A stretch of DNA of 64,000 nucleotides, taken from positions 62,001 to 126,000 of the forward strand of contig NZ_JABEKT010000004.1 in the NCBI RefSeq assembly GCF_013283195.1, read 5' to 3'. This DNA comes from Ensifer adhaerens (GTDB lineage Bacteria; Pseudomonadota; Alphaproteobacteria; Rhizobiales; Rhizobiaceae). The notes under the pieces were generated by a model. That model was not told the origin of the DNA. It did no database searches and was given only the letters and a program-made list of their open reading frames with translations. Position numbers and translations under genes: made by a program. Each line of letters opens with the position of its first letter. The stretch's first letter is position 1. Positions 42,855 through 51,860 of the stretch are shown here, one piece after another.

Positions 42855-43310
42855 CTAGGCATTTTCAGGCGGAATGACGCCCTTGGTGAAAAGGAAGCAG
42901 CCATAAAAGCGCGTCTCGCCGGTGGTAATGACGCAATAGGCCTTCTTGGCTTGTTCATAGAAGGCGAAGCGTTCGATGCCGTACATCGGCGCGGGTTTGC
43001 CCTCGGCACGATCAATTTCGGCCTGGACTTCCTGCTGCACGCCAGGAATTTCCGTCGGCGCACCCATGATCTCCATGCGGCCTGCCGATGGCTGCAGCGG
43101 CGTGTCGAGCGGAAGCACCGACAGAACCGCCTTCACGGCGCGCGCTGCAGAGACATTGTCGATCCGCAAAAGTTTGCCGAGTGTGGTCTGCCTGGCAATC
43201 GCATCGGACGGGAAATTGGTATCGGAAATGACCAGCGTGTCACCGTGCCCCATGGAGCGAAGCGCGTGCAAAACATCGGCGTTGAGTGCCGGGTCCAGAT
43301 TCTTCAGCAT
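42855..43310 (-). CDS. RbsD/FucU family sugar mutarotase
   Basis: A 151-residue protein of the D-ribose pyranase/L-fucose mutarotase family, which interconverts pyranose and furanose (or anomers) of a free sugar. N-terminal LNADVLHALRSMGHGDTLVISDTNFP holds the family histidine and GHGD motif, and the C-terminus ETRFYGCFLFTKGVIP is typical of FucU. ATG 43310 has GGAGGG upstream. It lies between ALDH16 and the kinase and would prepare the open-chain or kinase-ready sugar form. Confidence 0.88.
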   Translation of the reverse strand: MLKNLDPALNADVLHALRSMGHGDTLVISDTNFPSDAIARQTTLGKLLRIDNVSAARAVKAVLSVLPLDTPLQPSAGRMEIMGAPTEIPGVQQEVQAEIDRAEGKPAPMYGIERFAFYEQAKKAYCVITTGETRFYGCFLFTKGVIPPENA

Positions 43311-43464
43311 AGACAACCCTCCTCCAGACGCCGGCTCGCATGCTTTCGAGTGGCGCGAAACTCGGTGACGCGCTGTCGGCGCCACCTCTCCCAAATCTAT
43401 CCTTGCAATGTTGCAGTCGCTGCATTCCCGGGTCGGCTCCCCCCGGCCCCGGGATCTGGATTCC

Positions 43465-45858
43465 TTACTCGCCGTAAGGGATCCAGATGTTCTTCACGTC
43501 CGTCGCGCGGCGCAGATAGGCTTGCCCTTCTGCTGCGAAGCGATCGAACCAATCGGTCGCCTTGCCATAGTCGACGAAAGTCCGCTTCAAATTGCCAGCC
43601 GAAAGCTTCTCGACCACGGTCGAAAGCTCCTGCGTGCCGAAGGCCCAGAGCGCATCGACGTCGTTGTGGCTTGCCAGCGTCTTTGCCAGTTCCATCGCCG
43701 AACCGGTGACGATATTGACGACACCTGCCGGAACGTCGGACGTTTCGAGGATCGAATAGAAGTCGGTGGCTGCCAGCGGATGCTGTTCGCTCGGTACCGC
43801 GACGACGCGGTTGCCGGTGGCAATCAACGGCGCCACCAGGCTGATGAAGCCGAGCAGCGGCGCTTCCGTCGGGCAGATGACGCCGACGACGCCGATCGCT
43901 TCGGGCATCGCGAGTGCGACGCCGCGCAACGGCGGCTGATGGACCACGCCTTCGTACTTGTCAGCCCAGGCGCCGTAGCTGAAAAGCCTGGATATCGACG
44001 CCTCGACCTCGGCCTTCGCACCGGCTGCCGATACGCCGGTCATCGCGGAAATGCGGTTGGCAAACTCATCGGCCCGGCCGCTAAGGTTCTCGGCGATGTA
44101 GTAGAGGATCTGCGCCCGATTGTGCGATGTCGCCGACGCCCAGCCGGAAGCCGCATGCGCAGCAACCACGGCGTTGCGGATATCCTTGCGGTTGCCCTCT
44201 CCGACTTCACCGATGACCTTGCCCTTGGGCGAAAGCACGGGACGCGAATAGTTGCCGTCAGGGCGCGCTTGCTTGCCGCCAATGAAAAGCTTCGCTGTGC
44301 GATCGAGCGACGGAGCGGCGAAATCGCCGGCAGCCTGCTTCAAGACCGGTTCGGCTGGCGCTGCGCGCAGCTTGCGGCCCGCCCACGCCTTGGGCTTCAG
44401 ATACTCGTAGCAGCCTTCGCGGCCGCCCTCGCGGCCGAAGCCGGATTCGCGCTTGCCGCCGAAACCAGCCGCAGCATCGAACAGATTGGTGGCATTCACC
44501 CAGACGACGCCCGCTGCGAGCTTGGCAGCGACATTGAGCGCCAGACCGATCGTCTCGCTCCACACACTTGCCGCCAGACCGTAGCGGGAATGATTGGCGA
44601 GCTGGATCGCCTCCTCCGGGGTACGGAAGGTCATCGAGACTGCGACGGGACCAAAGATCTCCTCCGTCGCGACAATCGACGTCGGCTGCACATTGGTGAG
44701 CAAGGTCGGCGGGTAGAAGCTGCCGCCCTTGGGCAGCTCGATCTTCGGCTGGTGGAGCTTGGCGCCTTCGGCCACGCCCTTGGCGACCAGGCTCTCGATG
44801 CGCTGCAATTGAACCGGCGCGACGATCGCCGCCATGTCGATTGCCTTGTCGAGCGGATGGCCAACGCGCAGGCTGTGCATGCGCCGCGTCAGGCGTTCGT
44901 AGAAGAGAGGTGCAACACCTTCCTGCACCAGCAGCCGCGAGCCGGCGCAGCAGACCTGGCCCTGGTTGAACCAGATCGCATCGACCACGCCTTCAACGGC
45001 GCCATCGATGTCGGCATCGTCAAAGACGATGAACGGCGACTTGCCGCCGAGTTCGAGCGTCAGCGACTTGCCGGTGCCAGCCGTCTTCTCGCGGATCAGG
45101 CGGCCGACTTCGGTCGAGCCGGTAAAGGCGATCTTGTCGATGTCGGAATGCTCGACGATCAGCGCACCGGTTTCGCCTTCGCCGGTCACGACGTTCAGCA
45201 CGCCCGCCGGCAGGCCGGCGGCAGCGGCGAGCTCTGCGAAAAGCAGAGCCGTCAGCGGCGTGAACTCGGCAGGCTTGAGGATGACGGCGTTGCCCAGCGC
45301 CAAGGCCGGGGCGACTTTCCAGGCAAGCATCAGGAACGGGAAATTCCATGGGATGACCTGGCCGACGACACCGACCGGCACCTGGTCGGCAAACTCGGTT
45401 TCCTGCAGCTGTGCCCAGCCGGCATGATGGTAGAAGTGACGCGCGGCCAGCGGAACGTCGATATCACGCGTTTCGCGGACCGGCTTGCCGTTGTCGATCG
45501 CCTCGACCACCGCGATCAGGCGCGCATGGCGCTGGATGGTGCGGGCAAGGGCATAGAGGTGGCGGGCGCGGGCATGGCCCGGCAACTTGGCCCAGGAGCC
45601 TTGCGCCTTTCGGGCAGCAGCGACGGCGTCATCCACGTCCTTGGCACTGCCAAGCGCCACCTTCGCCAGCAGCGCACCGGTCGCGGGCTCGAAGGTCTCG
45701 AACGTCTTGCCGGACGACGGCGCGACAAAAGCACCGTTGATGAAGTGGCCGAACTCACCCTTGTGACGCGCCAGCCATTGGCGGGCCTCGGTGTCGGCTT
45801 CCGGTGCGGGACCATAGGACATTTCGTCAAAATACCTTGCGACTGTCATCGGGATCAT
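43465..45858 (-). CDS. ALDH16-type aldehyde dehydrogenase with two ALDH domains
   Basis: A 797-residue tandem aldehyde dehydrogenase. The first domain (about residues 35-495) is complete: Asn171 (PWNFP), Glu269 (TLELGGKSP) and catalytic Cys303 (NQGQVCCAGSR). The second (about 505-797) is shorter and lacks a catalytic cysteine in that position (SHNDVDALWAFGTQEL), the pattern of the ALDH16 family, whose pseudo-domain serves structure and assembly. Its start overlaps the deoC stop by four bases. Coupling to DeoC suggests oxidation of acetaldehyde, the DeoC product, to acetate; this is inferred from context. Confidence 0.88.
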   Translation of the reverse strand: MIPMTVARYFDEMSYGPAPEADTEARQWLARHKGEFGHFINGAFVAPSSGKTFETFEPATGALLAKVALGSAKDVDDAVAAARKAQGSWAKLPGHARARHLYALARTIQRHARLIAVVEAIDNGKPVRETRDIDVPLAARHFYHHAGWAQLQETEFADQVPVGVVGQVIPWNFPFLMLAWKVAPALALGNAVILKPAEFTPLTALLFAELAAAAGLPAGVLNVVTGEGETGALIVEHSDIDKIAFTGSTEVGRLIREKTAGTGKSLTLELGGKSPFIVFDDADIDGAVEGVVDAIWFNQGQVCCAGSRLLVQEGVAPLFYERLTRRMHSLRVGHPLDKAIDMAAIVAPVQLQRIESLVAKGVAEGAKLHQPKIELPKGGSFYPPTLLTNVQPTSIVATEEIFGPVAVSMTFRTPEEAIQLANHSRYGLAASVWSETIGLALNVAAKLAAGVVWVNATNLFDAAAGFGGKRESGFGREGGREGCYEYLKPKAWAGRKLRAAPAEPVLKQAAGDFAAPSLDRTAKLFIGGKQARPDGNYSRPVLSPKGKVIGEVGEGNRKDIRNAVVAAHAASGWASATSHNRAQILYYIAENLSGRADEFANRISAMTGVSAAGAKAEVEASISRLFSYGAWADKYEGVVHQPPLRGVALAMPEAIGVVGVICPTEAPLLGFISLVAPLIATGNRVVAVPSEQHPLAATDFYSILETSDVPAGVVNIVTGSAMELAKTLASHNDVDALWAFGTQELSTVVEKLSAGNLKRTFVDYGKATDWFDRFAAEGQAYLRRATDVKNIWIPYGE

Positions 45859-46868
45859 CCAATCGGGTGTCGGTTGAGGGCCGAGTAGGCGCCGGTCACG
45901 TGATGCTCAAGCTGGCGCTCGATGTCGCCGAGCAGGCTCGATGCACCGATGCGGAACAGATCCGGCTCCAGCCACTCGCGACCGAGTTCGTCCTTCATCA
46001 GGAATTGGTAGTTCAGGATATCCTTGGCGGCGGAAATGCCGCCCGCAGGCTTGTACCCAACCTTGATGCCGGTGCGTTCCTGATAGGCGCGGATCATGCG
46101 CAGCATCACCAAGGTCACCAAAAGGGTGGCGTTGACGCCCTCCTTGCCGGTCGAGGTCTTGATGAAATCGGCGCCGGCCATCATGCAGACGAGCGAGGCA
46201 CGCGCCACGTTGCGCAGCGTCTTGAGATCGCCGGTCGCCAGGATCGCCTTGACATGCGCATCGCCGCAGGCGGCGCGGAAATCGCGCATCTCGTCATAGA
46301 GCGCCTGCCAGTTGCCGGTCAGAACATGTTCACGGGTGATGACGATATCGATTTCCTTGGCGCCATCGGCAACCGAAGCCTCGATCTCGCGAAGCTTGAC
46401 GTCGTGCGGAATGAGACCGGCGGGAAAGCCGGTGGAAACGGCAGCGACCGGAATGCCGGAACCTTCAAGCGCCTCGACTGCGGTCGAAACGAAACGGTGG
46501 TAGACGCAGACGGCACCGGTGGTGATGTCGCGATTGCCCATGCCAAGTGCATCGAGAATGTCCTGGCGCACCGGCTGGCGCGCCTTGGCGCAGAGCCGCT
46601 TGACGCGCTCCGCCGTATCGTCGCCGTTGAGCGTCGTCAGGTCGATGCAGGTTACGGCCTTCAAAAGCCATGCGGCCTGCGCGTCCTTCTTCACGGTCCG
46701 GCGACCTGGCAGCGTCGCAACGCGCCGCTCGGCGGCCGACAGATTGACGCGCTGGTCGACCACCCAACCGAGATCGAGCTCCGTGCCGTCGTTGCGCGGC
46801 CAGTTGTGGCCGGAAGCCACAGGCGCCACGGTTTTCGCGGCCACATTCTTCACAGCAAGGTCTTCCAA
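45855..46868 (-). CDS. deoC: deoxyribose-phosphate aldolase
   Basis: A 337-residue (longer type) DERA. It cleaves 2-deoxyribose 5-phosphate to glyceraldehyde 3-phosphate and acetaldehyde. The Schiff-base lysine is Lys237 in FIKTSTGKEGVNA and the proton-relay lysine is Lys273 in GYKPAGGIS; AILATGDLKT matches the family strand. The start chosen is TTG 46868 with GAGGAG seven bases upstream; ATG 46895 is nine codons earlier but lacks a ribosome site. First gene of the operon, preceded by repeats at 46941-46993. Confidence 0.93.
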   Translation of the reverse strand: MEDLAVKNVAAKTVAPVASGHNWPRNDGTELDLGWVVDQRVNLSAAERRVATLPGRRTVKKDAQAAWLLKAVTCIDLTTLNGDDTAERVKRLCAKARQPVRQDILDALGMGNRDITTGAVCVYHRFVSTAVEALEGSGIPVAAVSTGFPAGLIPHDVKLREIEASVADGAKEIDIVITREHVLTGNWQALYDEMRDFRAACGDAHVKAILATGDLKTLRNVARASLVCMMAGADFIKTSTGKEGVNATLLVTLVMLRMIRAYQERTGIKVGYKPAGGISAAKDILNYQFLMKDELGREWLEPDLFRIGASSLLGDIERQLEHHVTGAYSALNRHPIG

Positions 46869-46940
46869 GCGATTGCTCCTCGAACTCCCTGACATCGCAG
46901 CACGATACCACGGCTATTATCCGCGTCGGCGGCGATTCTC

Positions 46941-46993
46941 ATTTTGTTATTTTTCTATCGTAATTTTGTTAGCATTCCATCAGATGTGGAATG
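46941..46993. promoter_or_regulatory. deoC promoter with direct and inverted repeats
   Basis: Direct repeats ATTTTGTTA at 46941-46949 and 46963-46971 are 22 bases apart (two helical turns), and CATTCCA-N7-TGGAATG forms an inverted repeat at 46973-46993. They sit in the AT-rich 180-base gap before deoC, next to a DeoR-type gene, and are candidate operators. Confidence 0.45.
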
Positions 46994-47048
46994 TGTCAAG
47001 CGCCACGATCGCGTTTCGATGGAATCCTACCATTTTCCTGGCGAAGCG

Positions 47049-47780
47049 TCAGATCGCCGGAAAGACTGCGTCGCCGTCTTCGGTGATCACCGAGCGAAAG
47101 ACGTTCATCGGCGCAAAGAACGCCGGTTTCAGCTTGCCGATCTTGCTCAGGTCGACAACGAGATGGCTTTCGCGCGCAAGCGAGATCACCTTCTGCTTCA
47201 CCGCCACCTCGTGAAAATGCACACAGGTTGCGCCACGCCCTGGGTCCACCCCCGCAGCCGAAAGAAATGCGACATTGATCCCAAGTGAATCGAGCGTTTC
47301 GAGCCCCGAATTTCCCGAAAACGACGCCGAGGCCGGATGATAGACACCACCGAGCATGACGATGCGCACATTGGGCTTCCGCGTCAGCCTGTCCGCGACA
47401 TTCAGCGAGTAACATACTGCAGTAATTGAATAACTATCCGGAATGAGATCGACGAGGTATTCGAGAGTCGTACCGCAATCGATGAAGATGGTTTCGTCCG
47501 GACGGATGTGTTGGGCCGCATGGATACAGGCTTCGCGCTTTGCCATTGCATGACTGTCGGCTTCCCGCGCCAACTCATACGGCATATCACCATCCATCTC
47601 GCCCGCCGGCACAATGTGGCCGCCCAGGAAGGTGAATTGCCCCGGATTGTCGGCGACGTCCCGCCGAACCGTCATCTCAGAGACCCCGAGCAAGGCTGCG
47701 GCATCGCGCAGATGAAGAACGCGACGGCCCGACAGCGCGTCGGCGAGTTGAATGATGCGGGATGTCTTGCGGCTGGCCAT
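47049..47780 (-). CDS. DeoR family transcriptional regulator
   Basis: A 243-residue regulator: DeoR-type winged HTH (residues 8-60, with VLHLRDAAALLGVSEMTVRRDVAD) followed by the DeoRC sensor domain with FIDCGTTLEYLVDLIP, GGVYHPASASFSG and the sugar-phosphate-binding KIGKLKPAFFAP region. ATG 47780 gives MASRKTSRI; longer frames upstream lack a start context. It precedes deoC on the same strand by 180 bases. Effector is likely deoxyribose 5-phosphate or a related sugar phosphate, by analogy with DeoR. Confidence 0.9.
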   Translation of the reverse strand: MASRKTSRIIQLADALSGRRVLHLRDAAALLGVSEMTVRRDVADNPGQFTFLGGHIVPAGEMDGDMPYELAREADSHAMAKREACIHAAQHIRPDETIFIDCGTTLEYLVDLIPDSYSITAVCYSLNVADRLTRKPNVRIVMLGGVYHPASASFSGNSGLETLDSLGINVAFLSAAGVDPGRGATCVHFHEVAVKQKVISLARESHLVVDLSKIGKLKPAFFAPMNVFRSVITEDGDAVFPAI

Positions 47781-47841
47781 GATCGTTCCGTGTGTCCGGT
47801 CGTCCGAGCCAATGCATTGTATGCTGAAAGGGTCGAACAAT

Positions 47842-47863
47842 ATTTGTGACAATTATCACAAAT
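47842..47863. promoter_or_regulatory. palindrome containing TGTGA-N6-TCACA upstream of deoR
   Basis: Two 8-bp arms, ATTTGTGA (47842-47849) and TCACAAAT (47856-47863), separated by CAATTA, 61 bases upstream of the DeoR start. The core equals the enterobacterial CRP consensus. It could be a CRP/FNR-family or DeoR autoregulatory site. Confidence 0.45.
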
Positions 47864-47906
47864 GGTCGCTATTAGGCAAGTAACTTCACACGACCCGGCG
47901 AAAGCG

Positions 47907-47940
47907 GACGACGGAGGTCGCATCGCAAGCCTCCGTCGTC
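47907..47940 (-). terminator. terminator hairpin of the aminopeptidase P operon
   Basis: An 11-bp perfect stem (47907-47917 with 47930-47940) 64 bases past the aminopeptidase stop, followed leftward by a weak T-rich stretch (CGCTTTCGCC). It ends the leftward peptide operon. Confidence 0.65.
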
Positions 47941-48004
47941 CATATCTTCAAATTGAGAACGCAAAGGGCGGCAGATCCATTGCCCGCCGCCGCAACTCGT
48001 CCGG

Positions 48005-49807
48005 CTAATTGCCGATCGGTGCTGTCCTTGCAGCCAGCCAGGCAGCCGTGGCGGGATCGAGCACCCCTTGCAGGGTCTTGGCAACGCGCCAATGATAGGC
48101 GTCGATCCACTGCCTTTCGGTTTCGCTCATGAGCTTGATATCTGCGAGCCGGAGATCGATCGGCACCAGCGTCAGGCTGCGAAAGCTCATGAAACCGTCG
48201 CCATCGTCGATCACTTCCACCTGATTCTCGATTCGGATGCCGTATTCTCCGGCCTTGTAGTAGCCGGGCTCGATGGTCGTCACCATGCCCGGCCGCAATT
48301 CAACCTCGTTGACGCGGCGGTCGAAGCGTTGGGGCTGCTCATGCACCGACAGGAAATGACCAACGCCGTGACCGGTGCCGTGATCGTAGTCCAGTCCGAG
48401 ATCCCAAAGCGGACGGCGTGCGAAGGCGTCGAGTTGATGGCCGTAGGTGCCTTTCGGAAATTTGAGCGAAACCATGGAAATCAGGCCCTTGAGGACTGCC
48501 GTATAGGCGCGGCGGATGTCATCACGGACCGGCCCGATCGCTGTCGTGCGCGTCGCATCCGTGGTTCCGGTGAAATACTGCCCCCCGGAATCGAGCAGAT
48601 AGATGCCACGAGAGGTGATCGGCGCATCGCTCTTCGTGGTTGCCGCATAATGGCACATGGCAGCGTGGCCACCGGCAGCCGAGATCGAGCGGAAACTCGG
48701 CTCGACGAAGGTTGCCTCCATCCGGCGGAAGGCGAGGATGCGATCCTCCGCCTCCAGTTCGGTTATCGGCCGTCCTTCCTCCTCCCGCGCGGCCGCGTTG
48801 GCCTCCAGCCAGGCGAAGAACCTGATCCACGCGGCGCCATCATGGCGATGGCAATCGCGAAAGCCCTGGAGTTCAACGGGGTTCTTCAGCATCTTGGCGA
48901 GCGTGATCGGGCTGCGCAAAAGGCGGACATTGCCGCCGGCCTCGCGTGTCGCGTGGGCAACTGCCGACGGAGCGAAGCCGGGATCGACGAGCGCCACCCG
49001 CCCGGCGGTCGCCGCGCGAACCCTGTCGAGCAACAGGTCAGGCTCGGACATCGTGACGCCTTCAAGTTCGAAGTCTGTGAGATCGTTCGGCAGCTTGCGG
49101 TGATCGACCAGCCATTCGACCCGGCCCTCCCTGTCGGCGATCATGAAGGACTGCGGCATCGGGTTGAATGCCACATCCCGGCCGCGAACATTCAGGAACC
49201 AGGCGATATTGTCGGGCTGCGCCTCGATCAAGACATCGGCGCCCTGCTCCGCCAACATCTGGCCGATGCGGCGCTTCTTGTCGGCGACGCTTTCGCCGGC
49301 ATACTCACGCGACAGCGCGATCACATTGCCAAGCGGCCGTTCGGGCTGGTCCGACCAGATCGCGTCGACGAGATCGTCGGTCACGGCAACCCATTCGGCA
49401 CCGGCAGCGGCAACGGATTGGCCGCAATCGATATCCCAGGTGGGCGGTAACAGCATGGAATTGAAACCGACGCGTTCGCCCTTGCGGAGGTTCTTCCGCA
49501 GCCAGTCCTTCAGCGGTGCATCGTAGAAATGCTCGATGGCGAAGCAGTCGACATCGATCTCTTCGCGCACCTGAACCTGATAGCGACCATCGACAAAGAT
49601 GGCGGCCCGGTCGCGCATGACGATTGCGACGCCGGCCGATCCGGTGAAGCCGGTCACGAAGGCGAGCCTGTTGTCATGGGGCGCACAATATTCGCCCTGA
49701 TGTTCGTCGAACCGGGGGATGACGTAGCCGTCGAGCCCCTGCTCGTCGAGTTTGCGCCGCAGGGCCGCGATCCGGCTGGAGGCGCTCGGCGTGTCTTTCG
49801 ATGTCAT
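48005..49807 (-). CDS. aminopeptidase P family (Xaa-Pro) metallopeptidase
   Basis: A 600-residue M24B peptidase of the eukaryote-like long APP1 type, which removes an N-terminal residue in front of proline. Two creatinase N-like domains precede the pita-bread domain. Metal ligands are visible in YLLDSGGQYFTGTTDATRT (two Asp), GTGHGVGHF (His), TIEPGYY and GIRIENQ (two Glu). No signal peptide, so cytosolic. It is the last gene of the peptide importer operon (28-base gap after the ATPase). With the racemase-family gene downstream in the region it points to proline or hydroxyproline peptides. Confidence 0.93.
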   Translation of the reverse strand: MTSKDTPSASSRIAALRRKLDEQGLDGYVIPRFDEHQGEYCAPHDNRLAFVTGFTGSAGVAIVMRDRAAIFVDGRYQVQVREEIDVDCFAIEHFYDAPLKDWLRKNLRKGERVGFNSMLLPPTWDIDCGQSVAAAGAEWVAVTDDLVDAIWSDQPERPLGNVIALSREYAGESVADKKRRIGQMLAEQGADVLIEAQPDNIAWFLNVRGRDVAFNPMPQSFMIADREGRVEWLVDHRKLPNDLTDFELEGVTMSEPDLLLDRVRAATAGRVALVDPGFAPSAVAHATREAGGNVRLLRSPITLAKMLKNPVELQGFRDCHRHDGAAWIRFFAWLEANAAAREEEGRPITELEAEDRILAFRRMEATFVEPSFRSISAAGGHAAMCHYAATTKSDAPITSRGIYLLDSGGQYFTGTTDATRTTAIGPVRDDIRRAYTAVLKGLISMVSLKFPKGTYGHQLDAFARRPLWDLGLDYDHGTGHGVGHFLSVHEQPQRFDRRVNEVELRPGMVTTIEPGYYKAGEYGIRIENQVEVIDDGDGFMSFRSLTLVPIDLRLADIKLMSETERQWIDAYHWRVAKTLQGVLDPATAAWLAARTAPIGN

Positions 49808-49835
49808 ATGGTCTTTTCCTATTCGATAATGGTCT

Positions 49836-50849
49836 TCACGCGCCGCCGATCGTCTCGGCGAAGTGACAGGCAGTCATGCCGTGGCCAACCGGCCGCAGCG
49901 CCGGCTTTTCCTGGCGGCAACGCTCCGCGGCATGCGGGCAGCGGACGTGGAAAGGGCAGCCCGGTGGAATGTCGAGCGGGCTCGGCAATTCGCCGGAGAG
50001 CGCCGGCGCCCTGCGTCGCGCCGTCGGATCGAGCGAAGGGGCTGCGGCCAACAACGCTTGCGAATAGGGGTGCATCGGCCTGGAAAAGAGCGCCTCCGAC
50101 GGGCCGACCTCGACGATAGCACCGAGATAGATCACCGCGACACGATGGGAGACGTGGCGCACCAGCCTGAGGTCATGGGCAACGAACAGCACCGTCAGCC
50201 CCAGACTGTCCTGCAGCTCCAACAGCAGGTTGACGACCTGCGCCTGGACGGAAACGTCGAGCGCGGACACCAGCTCGTCGGCGACAAGGCAGGTCGGCTC
50301 CAGCGAAAGCGCCCGCGCGATACCGATACGCTGTCGCTGGCCGCCGGAGAACTCGTGCGGATACTTGTCCGCGGCGCCATCGGGCAGCCGCACCAGATCA
50401 AGCAACTCGTCGACGCGGCGATCGATGCCGGCGCCTTCGCGCATGCGGTGAACCGTGATCGCTTCCCGGAGCGTGTCGCGCACCGTCATGCGCGGATTGA
50501 GCGACGTATAGGGATCCTGGAACATCATCTGGACGCGCTTGTTGTAGCCGCGTCGCCTTGCGCCCTTGAGGTCGATGACACTTTCGCCTTCGAAGCGGAT
50601 ATCGCCCGACGTCGGCCGGTTGAGGCCGGCTATGCAGCGCGCGAGCGTCGACTTGCCGCAACCGGACTCACCGACAATCCCCAGCGTTTCGGCCGGCATT
50701 ACGTCGAGGTCGACGCCGTTCAGGGCCGAGACGACCTGACGCGGCCGGCCGGCCAACGTGTCCGACAGCGAACGGCGCTTTTCAAAGCGCATGAAGAGAT
50801 CGCGGATCGCAAGCAGCGGCGTGGCCGCCTGATGGATCGATTGGCTCAT
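49836..50849 (-). CDS. oligopeptide ABC transporter ATP-binding protein (OppF type)
   Basis: A 337-residue ATPase. Walker A GESGCGKSTLARC, signature FSGGQRQR, Walker B CLVADELVSALDVS (an L replacing the usual P in DEPTSALD) and a C-terminal oligopeptide domain ending CPFHVRCPHAAERCRQEKPAL (segments around residues 285-310), which is the cysteine-bearing Fe-S-type motif of DppD/F. ATG 50849 overlaps the OppD stop by four bases; the frame to 50996 is rejected. Works with the OppD-type partner. Confidence 0.91.
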   Translation of the reverse strand: MSQSIHQAATPLLAIRDLFMRFEKRRSLSDTLAGRPRQVVSALNGVDLDVMPAETLGIVGESGCGKSTLARCIAGLNRPTSGDIRFEGESVIDLKGARRRGYNKRVQMMFQDPYTSLNPRMTVRDTLREAITVHRMREGAGIDRRVDELLDLVRLPDGAADKYPHEFSGGQRQRIGIARALSLEPTCLVADELVSALDVSVQAQVVNLLLELQDSLGLTVLFVAHDLRLVRHVSHRVAVIYLGAIVEVGPSEALFSRPMHPYSQALLAAAPSLDPTARRRAPALSGELPSPLDIPPGCPFHVRCPHAAERCRQEKPALRPVGHGMTACHFAETIGGA

Positions 50850-51859
50850 TGCGCCGCCTCCCGCGCGCTGAAATGAATGAGGGCTTGCTCGCGGTGATGG
50901 CAGGCGACCTGACGGTTTTTCCCGGCAGTGCCGAGGTTCGGCCGGACATCGCGGCATTCCGGCCCGGCGACGGGACAGCGCGCCGTAAATGCGCAACCGG
51001 CCGGCAAGGCGTTGAGCGACGGCGGCGCACCAGGGATCGAATAGAGCAGCGTGCGCGGCGCGACGTCGCGCGGGATCGAGCGCAGAAGCCCGAGCGAATA
51101 GGGATGCCGGGCATCACCGATGACGTCGGCCGTCGGTCCCGTCTCGCAGAGACGGCCTCCATACATCACCGCCACCCGGTCGCAGGTCTCGGCTACCACG
51201 CCCATGTCGTGGGTAACGAGGATCACCGCCATGCCGAGGTCGCGGCTAAGCGCCTGGATAAGCCGCAGGATCTGGTCCTGTATGGTCACATCGAGCGCCG
51301 TCGTCGGCTCGTCGGCGAGCAGCAGTTGCGGGTTGGAGGCAAGGGCAATCGCGATCATCACCCGTTGCCGCATGCCGCCGGAAAACTCGTGCGGATAATC
51401 ACCGAGCCGATCGCGCGCCGCAGGAATGCCGACCATGTCGAGCAGTTCGACAGCACGTGCCTTCCTTGCTTTCGCATCCAGATCCGTATGGGCGGCAAGG
51501 TTCTCCGATATCTGCAAACCAACGGTCAGGAGCGGGTTCAGCGACGACATCGGCTCCTGAAAGATCATCGCGATCTCGCGTCCGCGCACCCGTCGCAGCG
51601 CCGCCTCGTCGAGCGGCACCAGGTCCCTGCCCTTCCAGAGAATTTCGCCTTTGACACGCCCCCTTGGCCTGACGATGCCGAGGATCGAGCGCAAAGTGAT
51701 GCTCTTGCCCGAACCGGATTCGCCGACGAGCCCGAGGATCTCGCCTGCCTTCACTTGAAACGACACATCGTCGACGGCAACCAGCGGGCGCTCGGTCAGG
51801 CCGAACTCTGTGCGCAGGCGCCTGATGTCCAGAACCGTTTCTTTCTCAATCTGGCTCAT
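50846..51859 (-). CDS. oligopeptide ABC transporter ATP-binding protein (OppD type)
   Basis: A 337-residue ATPase. Walker [14 protein letters not shown], signature FSGGMRQR, Walker [16 protein letters not shown]-loop VTHDMGV, and a C-terminal four-cysteine motif ([19 protein letters not shown]). ATG 51859 ([12 protein letters not shown]) is chosen; the frame to 51940 overlaps the permease gene. It begins one base after the DppC-type stop. Confidence 0.92.
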   Translation of the reverse strand: MSQIEKETVLDIRRLRTEFGLTERPLVAVDDVSFQVKAGEILGLVGESGSGKSITLRSILGIVRPRGRVKGEILWKGRDLVPLDEAALRRVRGREIAMIFQEPMSSLNPLLTVGLQISENLAAHTDLDAKARKARAVELLDMVGIPAARDRLGDYPHEFSGGMRQRVMIAIALASNPQLLLADEPTTALDVTIQDQILRLIQALSRDLGMAVILVTHDMGVVAETCDRVAVMYGGRLCETGPTADVIGDARHPYSLGLLRSIPRDVAPRTLLYSIPGAPPSLNALPAGCAFTARCPVAGPECRDVRPNLGTAGKNRQVACHHREQALIHFSAREAAQ

Positions 51860-51860
51860 G

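Noticed and set aside
43408-45888. 826-codon open frame on the plus strand opposite the ALDH16 gene
   Set aside because: Its composition follows the antisense of a high-GC gene. The minus-strand frame has complete ALDH motifs, so this is a shadow.
48068-49450. 460-codon plus-strand frame opposite aminopeptidase P
   Set aside because: The opposite strand has all five M24B metal ligands; the plus-strand product is low-complexity arginine- and histidine-rich.
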